Source: CANKBT01 sp038235705
GTDB taxonomy: Bacteria; Actinomycetota; Actinomycetes; Mycobacteriales; SCTD01
Length of the DNA: 29,617 nucleotides
NCBI GenBank assembly: GCA_038235705.1
Contig: JBBSTR010000027.1
Span: forward strand, 1-29,617
Reading direction: 5' to 3'
Below, in pieces: positions 8,005-17,678 of this stretch (position 1 is its first letter; each line of letters begins with the position of its first letter). A model generated the notes under the pieces. The model saw only the letters and a program-made list of their open reading frames with translations, did no database searches and was not told where the DNA came from. The position numbers were made by a program, and so were the translations under genes.

Positions 8005-8861
8005 TCACCCCCGTGATCGACACCGCGACCGGACCGGCGAGCCACGCCGGGGCGAGCATCGTCGAGCGGCTGCTCGACGAGCTGGCGCAGATGCCCGCGA
8101 ACCAGGGGGTGGCCCTGCGACTGATCAACGTCCTGGAGGACCCGCGCGCCGGCGCGCAGGCCGCGGCAGCCGTCCTGGCCGCGGACCCGGTGCTCTCCAC
8201 CCGGGTGCTCCGGGTCGCCAACTCGTCGTACTACGGGTTGTCCGGGCGGGTCGCCACACTGACCTTCGCCATCACCGTGCTCGGCTTCGACACGATCCGT
8301 TCGCTGGCGGTCGTCAACGCGAGCAACCTCTCGGTGGACGACGCACCACCGGACTTCTGGGCTCGGTCGGCGGCCGTGGCGAGCGGTGCATCCCTCGCCG
8401 CCCGCAACGTCGGCGCGGCCGCACCCGAGGCGTTCTGCGCCGGTCTGCTGCACGACCTCGGAAGCGCGTTGCTCTGGCGCGCCGACCCGGACGGCTACCG
8501 CGCGATGCGCGAGCGATCTGCCCGTGGCGACACCCCGCTGCCGGTCGCCGAGCGTCTTGCGTATGGCGGCACGGGCGCCTCGCTGGGCGCGCAGGTCCTC
8601 GCCGCGTGGCACTTCCCCGAGGCGGTCTGCCAGGCCATCGCCGGCCGGCACGAGCTGTCGAACCGTCAGCACCCGCCGCTGCTGCGCTCGCTGCAGGCGG
8701 GTCTCGTGCTCGCCGACCAGATCGGGCCCTTCGCGGACGCGCCCGGGCTCGCCGCGACCGAGACGCTCCGCGCCGCCCTGCTGACCCCGGCGGACGTGAG
8801 CCGGCTCGTGCCGCAGGTGCGCGACGCAGCGGAGGCGCTGGTGGAGACCCTCGTCTCGTGA
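8001..8861 (+). CDS. HDOD domain protein
   Basis: The product is 286 residues; its GTG start overlaps the stop of the GGDEF/EAL gene (GTGA), implying coupled translation. The HDOD domain spans about residues 20-215. It starts with LLDELAQMPANQGVALRLIN, followed by AAVLAADPVLSTRVLRVANSSYYG, the helix VLGFDTIRSLAVVNAS, the HD-like AGLLHDLGSALLW and later HFPEAVCQAIAGRH. HDOD proteins are HD-related but usually lack hydrolase activity and act as signalling scaffolds, often beside c-di-GMP enzymes. The gene order suggests it is a partner or effector of the upstream protein; that is inference. It converges on the TetR gene, with 37 bp between. Confidence 0.92.
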   Translation: MITPVIDTATGPASHAGASIVERLLDELAQMPANQGVALRLINVLEDPRAGAQAAAAVLAADPVLSTRVLRVANSSYYGLSGRVATLTFAITVLGFDTIRSLAVVNASNLSVDDAPPDFWARSAAVASGASLAARNVGAAAPEAFCAGLLHDLGSALLWRADPDGYRAMRERSARGDTPLPVAERLAYGGTGASLGAQVLAAWHFPEAVCQAIAGRHELSNRQHPPLLRSLQAGLVLADQIGPFADAPGLAATETLRAALLTPADVSRLVPQVRDAAEALVETLVS

Positions 8862-8898
8862 ATCCCGCCCCGGTCGGTGGGTGGTCGCTCGCTCAGGG

Positions 8899-9504
8899 TC
8901 AGGAGAGCGCCTCGAGCATCTGGAGCCACTGCTCGACCTGCACGTCGCTGCGCGGTGCGTCGGGCTGCAGCACGTAGGCCATGGCCTGGCCGCGCATCGA
9001 AGTCAGCAGCACCTGGTAGGCCGTCTCGGCTCTCGGATGCTCGGACAGCTCGGGTCCCAGCACCTCCCGGCAGAGTGCCCTGAGCTCCAGGCCCAGCTCC
9101 CGCTCGTGCGGCAGCAGCGCGGCGCGCAGCTCCGGGTCGGTGCGCGCGGCGACCCACAGCTCCATCGCCGCGGTGAACAACGGCCCGTCGAACCGGCCCC
9201 AGATCAGCGCGAGCGCAGGCCGCACGCGCGCTCGCCCGGACGGGAGGTCCGCAGCGGCTTCCCGGACGTCGGTGCTGAAGTCCTCGTAAAGCAGGTCCAT
9301 CGCCGCCAGCATCAGCGACGCACGGGTCGGGAAGTGGTGGGTCAGCGCACCGCGGGACACCCCGGCGCGGGACTGGACCTCCCCGGTCGTCGTCCCGGCA
9401 TATCCGAGCTCCACCAGAGCCTCGACGGTGGCCCGCAGGACCCTGGCCCGGGTCGTCGCCGACCGTTCCGCCTGGGTCCTGCGGGTCACCGCTGTCGTGG
9501 TCAC
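8899..9504 (-). CDS. TetR family transcriptional regulator of the beta-oxidation operon
   Basis: The product is 201 residues from GTG 9504 (VTTTAVTRRTQAERSATTRARVL). The frame is open further upstream, but that part would lie inside fadB. The N-terminal TetR helix-turn-helix is RVLRATVEALVELGYAGTTT, followed by EVQSRAGVSRGALTHHFPTR. The C-terminal half is a helical ligand-binding domain with no recognisable specificity. It is the last gene of the operon, 4 bp after the fadB stop, and so probably regulates that operon in response to an acyl-CoA, as FadR-like TetR proteins do; this is inference from position. A candidate operator lies in front of the operon at 14133-14146. Confidence 0.9.
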   Translation of the reverse strand: MTTTAVTRRTQAERSATTRARVLRATVEALVELGYAGTTTGEVQSRAGVSRGALTHHFPTRASLMLAAMDLLYEDFSTDVREAAADLPSGRARVRPALALIWGRFDGPLFTAAMELWVAARTDPELRAALLPHERELGLELRALCREVLGPELSEHPRAETAYQVLLTSMRGQAMAYVLQPDAPRSDVQVEQWLQMLEALS

Positions 9505-9508
9505 CGGC

Positions 9509-11700
9509 TCACGCAGCGATCTTCTCCCGCAGGGTCCCGGTACCTTCGCGCAGGAGCGCGGGAACGCTGAACCGCTCGCCGTACGCGGCCGCCAGCTCGT
9601 CGGCCCGGGCGACGAAGCCCGCGCGTCCGCCGGCATAGCCGTCCACGTACTGCAAGACCCCGCCGAAGGGCGGCGGGAAACCGATCCCCATGATCGAGCC
9701 GATGTTGGCGTCCTCGACCGTGGTCAGCACGCCCTCCTCGACGCACCGGGCGGTCTCGATCGCCATGATGAACAGCAACCGCTCCTGCGCGTCCACGAAC
9801 GGCAGCGCCTCCGGGTCCTGGGCGTACAGGTCCGCCAGACCAGGCCAGAGCTTCTTGCTGCCTGCGCCGCCCTCGGAGGGCCAGTCGAAGAAGCCTCGAC
9901 CAGCGCTCTTGCCCGTACGCCCCTTCTGGACCAGCGCCCGCACGACCTCGAGCCCGGGGTGTGCGTCCTGCTCGCCGGCGGCGACGGCCGCGTCGCTGAT
10001 CTTCAGCGGCAGCGTGAGCGTGACCTCGTCCAGCAGCGTGAGCGGCCCGGCCGGGAAGCCGGCCTGCTGCGCTGCGCGCTCGATGCTCATCGGGGGCAGC
10101 CCCTCGGCGAGCATCGCCGCGCCCTCCATCACCATGGTGCCGAACACGCGCGAGGTGAAGAACCCTCGGCTGTCACGCACGACGATCGGCGTCTTGCCGA
10201 TCTGCCGGGTCACGTCGTACGCCCGGGCGAGCGCCAGGTCGCTGGTCTTCTCGCCGACGATCAGCTCGACCAGCGGCATCTTGTCGACGGGGCTGAAGAA
10301 GTGCATGCCGACGACCGCGTCAGGCCGCGAGACGCCTTCGGCGAGGCCGGTGATCGGCAGCGTCGAGGTGTTGCTGGCGATGACCGCGTCGGACAGCACG
10401 TGCGCCTCAGCCTCGGCGAGGACCTTGTGCTTCAGCGTCGGGTCCTCGAACACCGCTTCGATGATCAGGTCGCAGCCCGCAAGGTCCGTCGCGTCGCCGG
10501 TCGGGGTGATCAGAGCGAGCAGCGCGTCGTGCTTGGCCTGGGTCGTCCGGCCCTTCTCGAGCGCCTTCCCGACCAGACCCTGGGCGTACGCCTTGCCCTT
10601 CTCGGCCCCGGCGAGGTCGACGTCCTTGAGCACGACCTCGACCCCGGCCTTGGCCAGGACGTAAGCGATGCCGGCGCCCATCATCCCGGCGCCGAGCACC
10701 GCGACCTTCTTCGCCGGCTGGGGCGGGACGCCCTGCGGGCGAGAGGCCCCACCGTTGACCTTGTTGAGGTCGAACCAGAACGCCTGGATCATGTTCTTGC
10801 TGTTCTGGCCGACCACCAGGTCCACGAAGTACCGGCCCTCGATCAGCAGCGCGGTGTCCAGGTCGACCTGAGCGCCCTCGACCGCCGCGCACATGATGTG
10901 GTGCGGCGCCGGGTAGTCGGCGCCCTTCAGCTGCTTTTTCAGGTTGGCCGGGAAGCTCGGGAGCATCGACGCCAGCTTGGGGCTGCTCGGCGTGCCGCCC
11001 GGGATCTTCCACGCCTTGCTGTCGAACCGCTGCGTGCTCGCCGGGTTGGCCGCGATGAAGGCACGTGCCTTGGCGAGCAGGTCGTCGGTGTCGGTGGCCA
11101 GCTCGTCGATCAGGCCAAGCTTCAGCGCCTTCTCGGGCCGGTGCGCGGTGCCTTGGAGCAGCACGTCCATGAGGCCGGAAGCGAGCCCGAGCAGCCGGGT
11201 GACCCGGGCGACGCCGCCGCCGCCGGGCAGCAGACCGAGGGTGACCTCGGGCAGACCGAGCTTGATCTTCGGGTCGTCGAGCACGACCCGGTGGTGGCAG
11301 GCGAGGGCGATCTCCAGGCCTCCGCCGAGGGCGGCGCCGGCGATCGCCGCGACGACCGGCTTGCCGAGCGTCTCGAGCCGGCGCAGCTGACCCTTGACCT
11401 CGGTGACGTTGGCCAGCACCTCGGCGCGCTTGTCCGGCGTCGCCTGGATGATGTCGGACAGGTTGCCGCCAGCGAAAAAGGTCTTCTTGGCGCTGGTGAG
11501 GATGACCCCGGTGATGGTGTCCGCCTCGGCCGACAGGCGCGCGACGGTCTGACCCATCGCCGCCACGTAGGCCGCGTTCATCGTGTTCGCCGAGGCGTTC
11601 GGGTCGTCCAGGATCAGCGTGACGATGCCGTCGCTGTCCTGCTCCCAGCGGATCGCCGAGGTCTCGGCGCTCGGGACAGGAATCTCCATGGGTGCAGACA

Positions 11701-11701
<1 letters not shown>
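9509..11701 (-). CDS. fadB: Fatty-oxidation multifunctional enzyme (enoyl-CoA hydratase / 3-hydroxyacyl-CoA dehydrogenase)
   Basis: The product is 730 residues, the normal FadB/FadJ length. An N-terminal crotonase domain (~15-200) has the oxyanion element KKTFFAGGNLSD and both hydratase glutamates, E130 in GGGLEIALA and E152 in GLPEVTLGLLPGGGG. A linker leads to the NAD-binding fold, with G337-A-G-M-M-G342. ASNTSTLPITGLA and MHFFSPVDKMPLVE carry the dehydrogenase catalytic His (H467). The C-terminal dehydrogenase domains run from DSRGFFTSRV to the end (PPPFGGVLQYVDGYAG). It hydrates trans-2-enoyl-CoA and oxidises L-3-hydroxyacyl-CoA. Its ATG shares one base with the thiolase stop (TGATG), the usual subunit coupling with FadA. 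Confidence 0.95.
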
Positions 11702-12918
<1,217 letters not shown>

Positions 12919-12947
12919 GTGCGGACCTCCTGGGTGAGAAACGGGTG

Positions 12948-14090
12948 TCAGACGCCGAGCGAGCGGCCGATGATCTCCTTCATGACCTCGGTCGTACCGC
13001 CGTAGATGGTCTGCACGCGCGAGTCCACAAAGGCCCGCGCAACGGGATATTCCATCATGTAGCCGTAGCCGCCGTGCAGCTGCACGCACTGGTCCACGAC
13101 ACGCTTCTGCAGCTCGGTCGTCCACCACTTCGCCATGGCGGCGTCCTGCACGTCGTAGCGGCCCGCGTTGTGCTCCAGCACGGACTTCTCGATGTAGTGC
13201 TCAGCGATCTCGACCTCGGTCGCCATCTCGGCGAGCACGAAGCGGTTGTGCTGGAAGGACCCGATCGGCTTGCCGAAGGCCTTGCGCTCCTTGCAGTAGG
13301 CGAGCGTCAGGTCGAGCACGTGGCGGGCCGCGGCGACCGCGACGACGGCGATCGACAGGCGCTCCTGCGGCAGCTTCTCCATGAGGTGGACGAACCCGCC
13401 ACCCTCCCTGCCCACGAGGTTGGACGACGGCACCCGGACCTCGTCGAAGAACAGCTCGGCGGTGTCCTGGGCCTTCATGCCGACCTTGTCGAGGTTGCGG
13501 CCGCGCTCGAAGCCGGGCATCCCCCGCTCGACCGCGAGCAGCGAGAACCCGTGGGCACCCTTCTCCGGGTCGGTCTGGGCGACGACGAGCACGAGGTCCG
13601 CGTTGATGCCGTTGGTGATGAAGGTCTTCGAGCCGCTGATCAGCCAGTCGTCGCCGTCGCGCACCGCACGGGTCTTGAGGCCCTGCAGGTCGCTGCCGGC
13701 ACCCGGCTCGCTCATCGCGATCGCCGTGATCATCTCGCCGCTGCAGAAGCTCGGCAGCCAGCGGGCCTTCTGCTCGTCGGTGGTCAGGTCGAGCAGGTAG
13801 GGCGCCATCACGTCGTTGTGCAGCGTGAAGCCGAGCCCGCTGGCTCCGACCTTGATGACCTCCTCAGCGACGATGCAGTTGTAACGGAAGTCCTTCACCC
13901 CGCCGCCGCCGAACTCCTCCGGCACGTCGGTGCCGAGCAGGCCCTGCTTGCCGGCCTCCAGCCAGACCCCCCGGTCGACGAGGCCGTCCTTCTCCCACTG
14001 CGCGTGGTGGGGGGCGACCTCCTTCCGCATGAAGGCCGCCACCATGTCGCGGAACGCGTCGTGCTCGGACTCGTACAGGGTGTGACGCAC
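12948..14090 (-). CDS. Acyl-CoA dehydrogenase, long-chain (ACADL-like) type
   Basis: The product is 380 residues from GTG 14090, with AAGGAG upstream on its strand. FAD/substrate motifs are present: AIAMSEPGAGSDLQGLKTRA, GSKTFITNG, QERLSIA, KERKAFGKPIGSFQ, QLHGGYGYMMEYPVARAFVD and IYGGTTEVMKEIIGR. The residue where medium-chain enzymes carry the catalytic Glu is Gly364 (YGGT). As in mammalian long-chain acyl-CoA dehydrogenase, the base is then expected to be the Glu of LPQER, here E243. It catalyses FAD-dependent alpha,beta-dehydrogenation of acyl-CoA, the first step of beta-oxidation. It is the first gene of the acd-fadA-fadB-tetR operon. The chain-length preference is inferred from motif likeness only. 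Confidence 0.93.
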   Translation of the reverse strand: MRHTLYESEHDAFRDMVAAFMRKEVAPHHAQWEKDGLVDRGVWLEAGKQGLLGTDVPEEFGGGGVKDFRYNCIVAEEVIKVGASGLGFTLHNDVMAPYLLDLTTDEQKARWLPSFCSGEMITAIAMSEPGAGSDLQGLKTRAVRDGDDWLISGSKTFITNGINADLVLVVAQTDPEKGAHGFSLLAVERGMPGFERGRNLDKVGMKAQDTAELFFDEVRVPSSNLVGREGGGFVHLMEKLPQERLSIAVVAVAAARHVLDLTLAYCKERKAFGKPIGSFQHNRFVLAEMATEVEIAEHYIEKSVLEHNAGRYDVQDAAMAKWWTTELQKRVVDQCVQLHGGYGYMMEYPVARAFVDSRVQTIYGGTTEVMKEIIGRSLGV

Positions 14091-14123
14091 GGAGGTGCTC
14101 CTTCGTCGGCGTACGGGACCCGC

Positions 14124-14153
14124 AACATACCGACAGACCGTTCTGTTCGTCTA
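14124..14153 (-). promoter_or_regulatory. Promoter with overlapping dyad operator for the beta-oxidation operon
   Basis: Read on the minus strand, TAGACG (14153-14148) fits a -35 element and TATGTT (14129-14124) a -10 element, with an 18-bp spacer. Inside the spacer is ACAGACCGTTCTGT (14133-14146, plus-strand reading), an imperfect palindrome with 5-bp perfect arms ACAGA/TCTGT. This resembles TetR-family operators, and the position between -35 and -10 suits repression. It is 34-63 bp upstream of the acyl-CoA dehydrogenase start. The likely ligand protein is the TetR at the end of the operon, by inference. Confidence 0.5.
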
Positions 14154-14161
14154 GCCCCGGG

Positions 14162-15058
14162 TCACTCCCGCGCGAGCGGCTGCCTGGGGTTCGTCATCGA
14201 CGGGTCCAGGAGCGGCGCCAGCCGCACCGGACCTACCGGCGCGGTCCGCGCACCGGGCTGCAACGGCTTGCGGACGAGCTGCTCGGGCCCCGGCAGGACG
14301 ACGGGGGGCAGCTGCGGGTCGGCGGGCAACCGGGCCAAGGCCCTCAGTTCGTCGAGGCTGCCGCGGAACCGGTTGCCGTCGACCCCGCCCCGGATCCCGG
14401 GCTCGGTGCCGCGGTCGGTGTGCTGCCAGAACGTCCAGTCGCTCCACCCGCCCGGCAGCGGGAGGGCAGGACCGCCCTGCGTGTAGCTGGCGATCCACAG
14501 CGGGTAGCCGGTGAACGCCGACGTCCCGCCCATCGCCGTGGCCCAGAACCAGGGATAGCTGTAGATGATCGGGGCGCGGCCGGTGGCCTGCTCGACCCGG
14601 TCCAGGAAGCGCTGCGTCCACGCGACCAGCTGCGCCGGCGGCAACCCGCCGGACTGCTCGAGGTCCAGGGTCAGCGGCAGGTCGCCCGGCTGGTCGCCGA
14701 CTCCGGCGACGCGCAGGAACATGTCGGCCTGCGCCGTCGCCGATGCGAGGTCGGGCGTCGGGCGGGCGAAGTGGTAGGCGGAGCGGACCAGGCCCGCATC
14801 ACGGGCGCCCTGATAGTCGCGGGCGAACCACGGGTTGACGTACAAGTTGCTCTCGGTGGCCTTGACGAAGGCGAACGACGCGCCACCGGCAGCGACCGCC
14901 GGCCAGTCGATCGCGACGTCTTGAAAGTGCTGGTGCCCCGAGACGTCCGGCCCGCGGGGCGGGCCGACGTCCGAGGCCGGGCCCCCGGCGTGAGCCGAGG
15001 TCGTCACCGCAAGCAGTGCGGCGGTGAGGGCGGGGACGAGCAGGCGAAGACGGGGCAC
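14162..15058 (-). CDS. Secreted GH25 family lysozyme (muramidase)
   Basis: The product is 298 residues from GTG 15058, with AGGAG a few bases upstream. An N-terminal signal peptide (RLLVPALTAALLAVTTSAHA) would be cut after about residue 24. The GH25 domain begins with PDVSGHQ (catalytic-region D38), has the DxE pair in LTLDLEQ (D132 and E134), and includes FAFVKATESN, GLVRSAYHFA, PIIYSYPWFW and WTFWQHTD. GH25 enzymes cleave the beta-1,4 bond between N-acetylmuramic acid and N-acetylglucosamine in peptidoglycan. The C-terminal ~60 residues are Pro/Leu/Arg-rich with no recognisable wall-binding repeat. It is downstream of the TPR gene on the same strand, 74 bp apart, and may be transcribed from its own promoter. 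Confidence 0.92.
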   Translation of the reverse strand: MPRLRLLVPALTAALLAVTTSAHAGGPASDVGPPRGPDVSGHQHFQDVAIDWPAVAAGGASFAFVKATESNLYVNPWFARDYQGARDAGLVRSAYHFARPTPDLASATAQADMFLRVAGVGDQPGDLPLTLDLEQSGGLPPAQLVAWTQRFLDRVEQATGRAPIIYSYPWFWATAMGGTSAFTGYPLWIASYTQGGPALPLPGGWSDWTFWQHTDRGTEPGIRGGVDGNRFRGSLDELRALARLPADPQLPPVVLPGPEQLVRKPLQPGARTAPVGPVRLAPLLDPSMTNPRQPLARE

Positions 15059-15132
15059 GACACTCCTGGAGGCACGACTCTGTGCAAGGACTGTCGCCAG
15101 GATGACACGCGACCGTCACGCCGGTAGGACGT

Positions 15133-16512
15133 TCACGCCCACTCGGGGGGGACCGGCATGCCCAGGCGCACCGCGAGCGCTCCGGCCGCCTTGAGGTGGC
15201 CGAAAGCGAACCAGGGGGTCGCGTCCTCCACCTCCTTGAGCTGCGTGCGGGCCTTGTCGAGCTGGCCGGCGGCCGCGTAGACCTCGGCGGCGTGGTAGCG
15301 GACCAGCGGGTTGGCGATGCCGTTGCGCAGCGCCTTGTCCGTCATCGGCACTGCTGCGGCGGTGTCCCCGGTGCGGAACAGCGCCCAGCCGAGCGCGTCG
15401 TCGACGAACACGTTGTCGGGGCGGGCGGCGTACGCCCCCTGGGCGTAGCGCAGCGCCTCCGGACCGGGGTTCGGGCGGTCGGCCTCGAACAGCGCCATCT
15501 CGAGGTCGACGACCAGTCCGGCGCTCTCCTGCAGCTTCGCCAGCGCGCGGAGCAGAGACGCGGTCTCGTCAGCGGCCTCGGTGCGACCGTCGAGGCGCTG
15601 CAGCTGCTCGAGCTGGGTCAGCGTGAGCACGTTGGGACGCTGCGCCTCCAGCGCCTCGAGCCGGCTGATCCCGCCGGCCGCGTCGCCACGGGCCGCCTGG
15701 ACCAGGGCCATCCCGATGCCCGCGCGGACCAGGTCCGGGGAGGCCTTGGCGGCGTTCTCATAGGCCCGCTGGGCCGCGTCGACCTGGCCCCGCTGGAACA
15801 GCAGGTCGCCCAGCAGGGCGTCCACCTGCGCAGCGTCGTAGCCCGTGCCGGTGCCGGCCGCGACGGCCTGCTGCATCACGGTGATGGCGCCCGGCACGTC
15901 CCCGCTGAGCTCCCGAAGGTAGGAGGCCCTGGCCAGCGCGGGCAGGTTGGGGCGGATGTCGAGCATCTCCTGCAGGGCTGTTCCAGCCTGGTCGTACTGC
16001 CCCAGCTCGACGTGCGCGTCGACCAGGACGCCGAGGACCGCCGCCGTGTTGGGCAGCAGCGTCCGGGCCTGCTCGCCCAGGTCGAGGGCCTTGGCGAACT
16101 CGTGCAGCGACAGCTGCAGCGTCCCGCGCACCAGGATCGTGTTGGCGTTGCTCGGGTCCAGCGTGGTCGCCCGTTCGAGCGCGGTCGTCGCCAGCGTGTA
16201 GAAAGCCGGGTCACCGGTCTGGCTGGCCCGGCTGACGTACGCCGAGCCGAGCGACTGCAGCGACTTCAGGTCCTTCGGGTCGGCGGCGACAGCGCCCTCC
16301 AGCTGGACGATCCGGGCGGCGAGGTCGGGGGCGGCCTTGACCTGCGTGACGATCGGCGGGCCGGGCGCGTCGCTGCCGGGGCGGAGCAGGAAGACCCCGG
16401 CCCCGACCCCCATCAGCACAGCGACGAGGAGCACGAGCAGCCGCGGCGGGCCTTGCCGCTCCGGCGGACGCGCCGCGTCCGCCGTGACGAGCCCGGTCTG
16501 GTCGGTGCTCAC
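15133..16512 (-). CDS. Membrane-anchored tetratricopeptide (TPR) repeat protein
   Basis: The product is 459 residues from GTG 16512. A short cytoplasmic, Pro-rich N-terminus is followed by one transmembrane helix (~24-44, PRLLVLLVAVLMGVGAGVFLL). The rest is helical TPR-like repeats, e.g. PKDLKSLQSLGSAYVSRAS, ALERATTLDPSNANTILVRG, ALDLGEQARTLLPNTAAVLG, GQVDAAQRAYENAAKASPD and AEVYAAAGQLDKARTQLKEVE. The repeat domain is probably outside the membrane and used for protein binding. It is divergent from the single-pass membrane protein at 16677 and 1.2 kb from the DUF4331/SLH pair, so it may be part of a surface complex; that link is inference. No enzymatic motif is seen. Confidence 0.88.
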   Translation of the reverse strand: MSTDQTGLVTADAARPPERQGPPRLLVLLVAVLMGVGAGVFLLRPGSDAPGPPIVTQVKAAPDLAARIVQLEGAVAADPKDLKSLQSLGSAYVSRASQTGDPAFYTLATTALERATTLDPSNANTILVRGTLQLSLHEFAKALDLGEQARTLLPNTAAVLGVLVDAHVELGQYDQAGTALQEMLDIRPNLPALARASYLRELSGDVPGAITVMQQAVAAGTGTGYDAAQVDALLGDLLFQRGQVDAAQRAYENAAKASPDLVRAGIGMALVQAARGDAAGGISRLEALEAQRPNVLTLTQLEQLQRLDGRTEAADETASLLRALAKLQESAGLVVDLEMALFEADRPNPGPEALRYAQGAYAARPDNVFVDDALGWALFRTGDTAAAVPMTDKALRNGIANPLVRYHAAEVYAAAGQLDKARTQLKEVEDATPWFAFGHLKAAGALAVRLGMPVPPEWA

Positions 16513-16583
16513 CGCTGCCCCCTCAGATCATCGACGGGCGTCATCACCCATCCCGATTGGGCTCAAGTGCGAACCCATCAGGA

Positions 16584-16602
16584 CACACGTTAGGTTCGTG
16601 TG
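16584..16602. promoter_or_regulatory. Inverted repeat in the divergent TPR / membrane-protein promoter region
   Basis: CACACG (16584-16589) and CGTGTG (16597-16602) are perfect inverted repeats with a 7-bp spacer TTAGGTT. They lie in the 164-bp region between two divergent starts (16512 and 16677). The CGTGTGA half-site recurs in the CRP-like site at 17608. The role is not known; an operator for either gene is the simplest reading. I see no convincing -35/-10 pair here. Confidence 0.35.
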
Positions 16603-16676
16603 AGGTCGGACCGGACCGAGCAGTACGCTCGGACCGGCCCAAGCACCCCCTAAACCACGGTAGGAGACCACGCAAC

Positions 16677-17603
16677 GTGCCGGATGCGTCACCCTCTGCC
16701 GACACCAGCCCTTCGGCTCCGACCACCAAGCCCCGCCGCGCGCGCTGGCGGGGACCTGCCCTTGTGGTAGCCGGTGTCGCGGTCGGGGTCGGCCTGGTCT
16801 TCGGGATCAGCGCCCTGACCGGCGGCGACGGCGACCCGGCCGCCGCTCAGTTCGGTCGGCCCTCCCCCGCCCCGGGCGACGCGCCGTTGCTCGACCCCAA
16901 CAAGCTGGCGGCGGTCAAGGGCGAGCGCCTTCGCGCCGATAGCCCGACGGATGCCATCACCAAATTCCTCGACGCGGAGAAGTCCGACGACCGCGCGAAG
17001 TCCTTCGCCTACCTCTCCGACAGCGTGCGGGTCGACTACGGCTCGGTCGCGGCCTGGGCCGCCGACCACCCCGACGCGCTCGCCCCGGTGAAGGCGTTCA
17101 CCGTGCAGGGCCAGCCGACGGCGGCGTCGCGCGGCACCGAGGTCACGACCGACACCCGCTACGTCTCGAGCCTGGACGGCGTCGCCGGGCTGGTCCCGGC
17201 CCGGGCGAAGACCACCTGGATCGCGGTCCAGGAGGACGGCGGCTGGGCCGTGGACCTTTCCGCCACCACGCAGGACCCGATCTATCCCGACGACGCGCGC
17301 GCCGCACCGGCCGCACAGGCCTGGGTCGACGGGCAGCAGAAGTGCGCCGACCCACCGGCTTACAGCGGCGGCGTCCGAGGACGGTCCGACCTGGTCGCCG
17401 CCATCTGCGGCGCGTCCGGCTCTTTCAGTGTCGGCAAGGTGAGCCGGATCGACCAGGTCGACGCCCCACCGCTGCAGAACTCCTTCGGCGCGGACCTCAT
17501 CAGCTGGGCAAGGGTCGTCCCCATCGACGGCCCGGTTCCCGCCCGACTCGTGCTCGCCCCGGTCGACGACCAGTGGGTTGTGCTCTGGGTCTTGGCACCA
17601 TGA
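16677..17603 (+). CDS. Single-pass membrane protein with extracytoplasmic domain
   Basis: The start is GTG 16677 with AGGAG at 16662-16666, giving 308 residues; the open frame further upstream has no such support. The N-terminus is Ser/Pro-rich and cytoplasmic, and a transmembrane helix follows at ~28-46 (PALVVAGVAVGVGLVFGISAL). The extracytoplasmic part has a segment near residues 75-200 (DAITKFLDAEKSDDRAKSFAYL, then an antiparallel strand pattern to EDGGWAVDLSATT) that looks like an NTF2/DUF4878-type fold, by inference. Two cysteines, in QKCADP and AICGAS, may form a disulfide. I do not recognise a named family. It precedes the DUF4331 gene on the same strand by 145 bp, but that gene has its own promoter. 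Confidence 0.75.
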   Translation: MPDASPSADTSPSAPTTKPRRARWRGPALVVAGVAVGVGLVFGISALTGGDGDPAAAQFGRPSPAPGDAPLLDPNKLAAVKGERLRADSPTDAITKFLDAEKSDDRAKSFAYLSDSVRVDYGSVAAWAADHPDALAPVKAFTVQGQPTAASRGTEVTTDTRYVSSLDGVAGLVPARAKTTWIAVQEDGGWAVDLSATTQDPIYPDDARAAPAAQAWVDGQQKCADPPAYSGGVRGRSDLVAAICGASGSFSVGKVSRIDQVDAPPLQNSFGADLISWARVVPIDGPVPARLVLAPVDDQWVVLWVLAP

Positions 17604-17607
17604 TCTC

Positions 17608-17627
17608 CGTGTGAGAGGCTTCACACG
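17608..17627. promoter_or_regulatory. Perfect CRP/GlxR-type binding site
   Basis: CGTGTGA-GAGGCT-TCACACG is a perfect 7-bp inverted repeat with a 6-bp spacer. Its core TGTGA-N6-TCACA (17610-17625) is the consensus for CRP-type regulators, including actinobacterial GlxR and mycobacterial Crp. It lies just after the stop at 17603 and about 105 bp upstream of the predicted transcription start of the DUF4331 gene. It could also fold as a short hairpin, but there is no T-run. Confidence 0.6.
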
Positions 17628-17678
17628 CAGTACCGCCCATAGACATTCGGGTCCGACATGCCGGGCCTGGACGACCAT

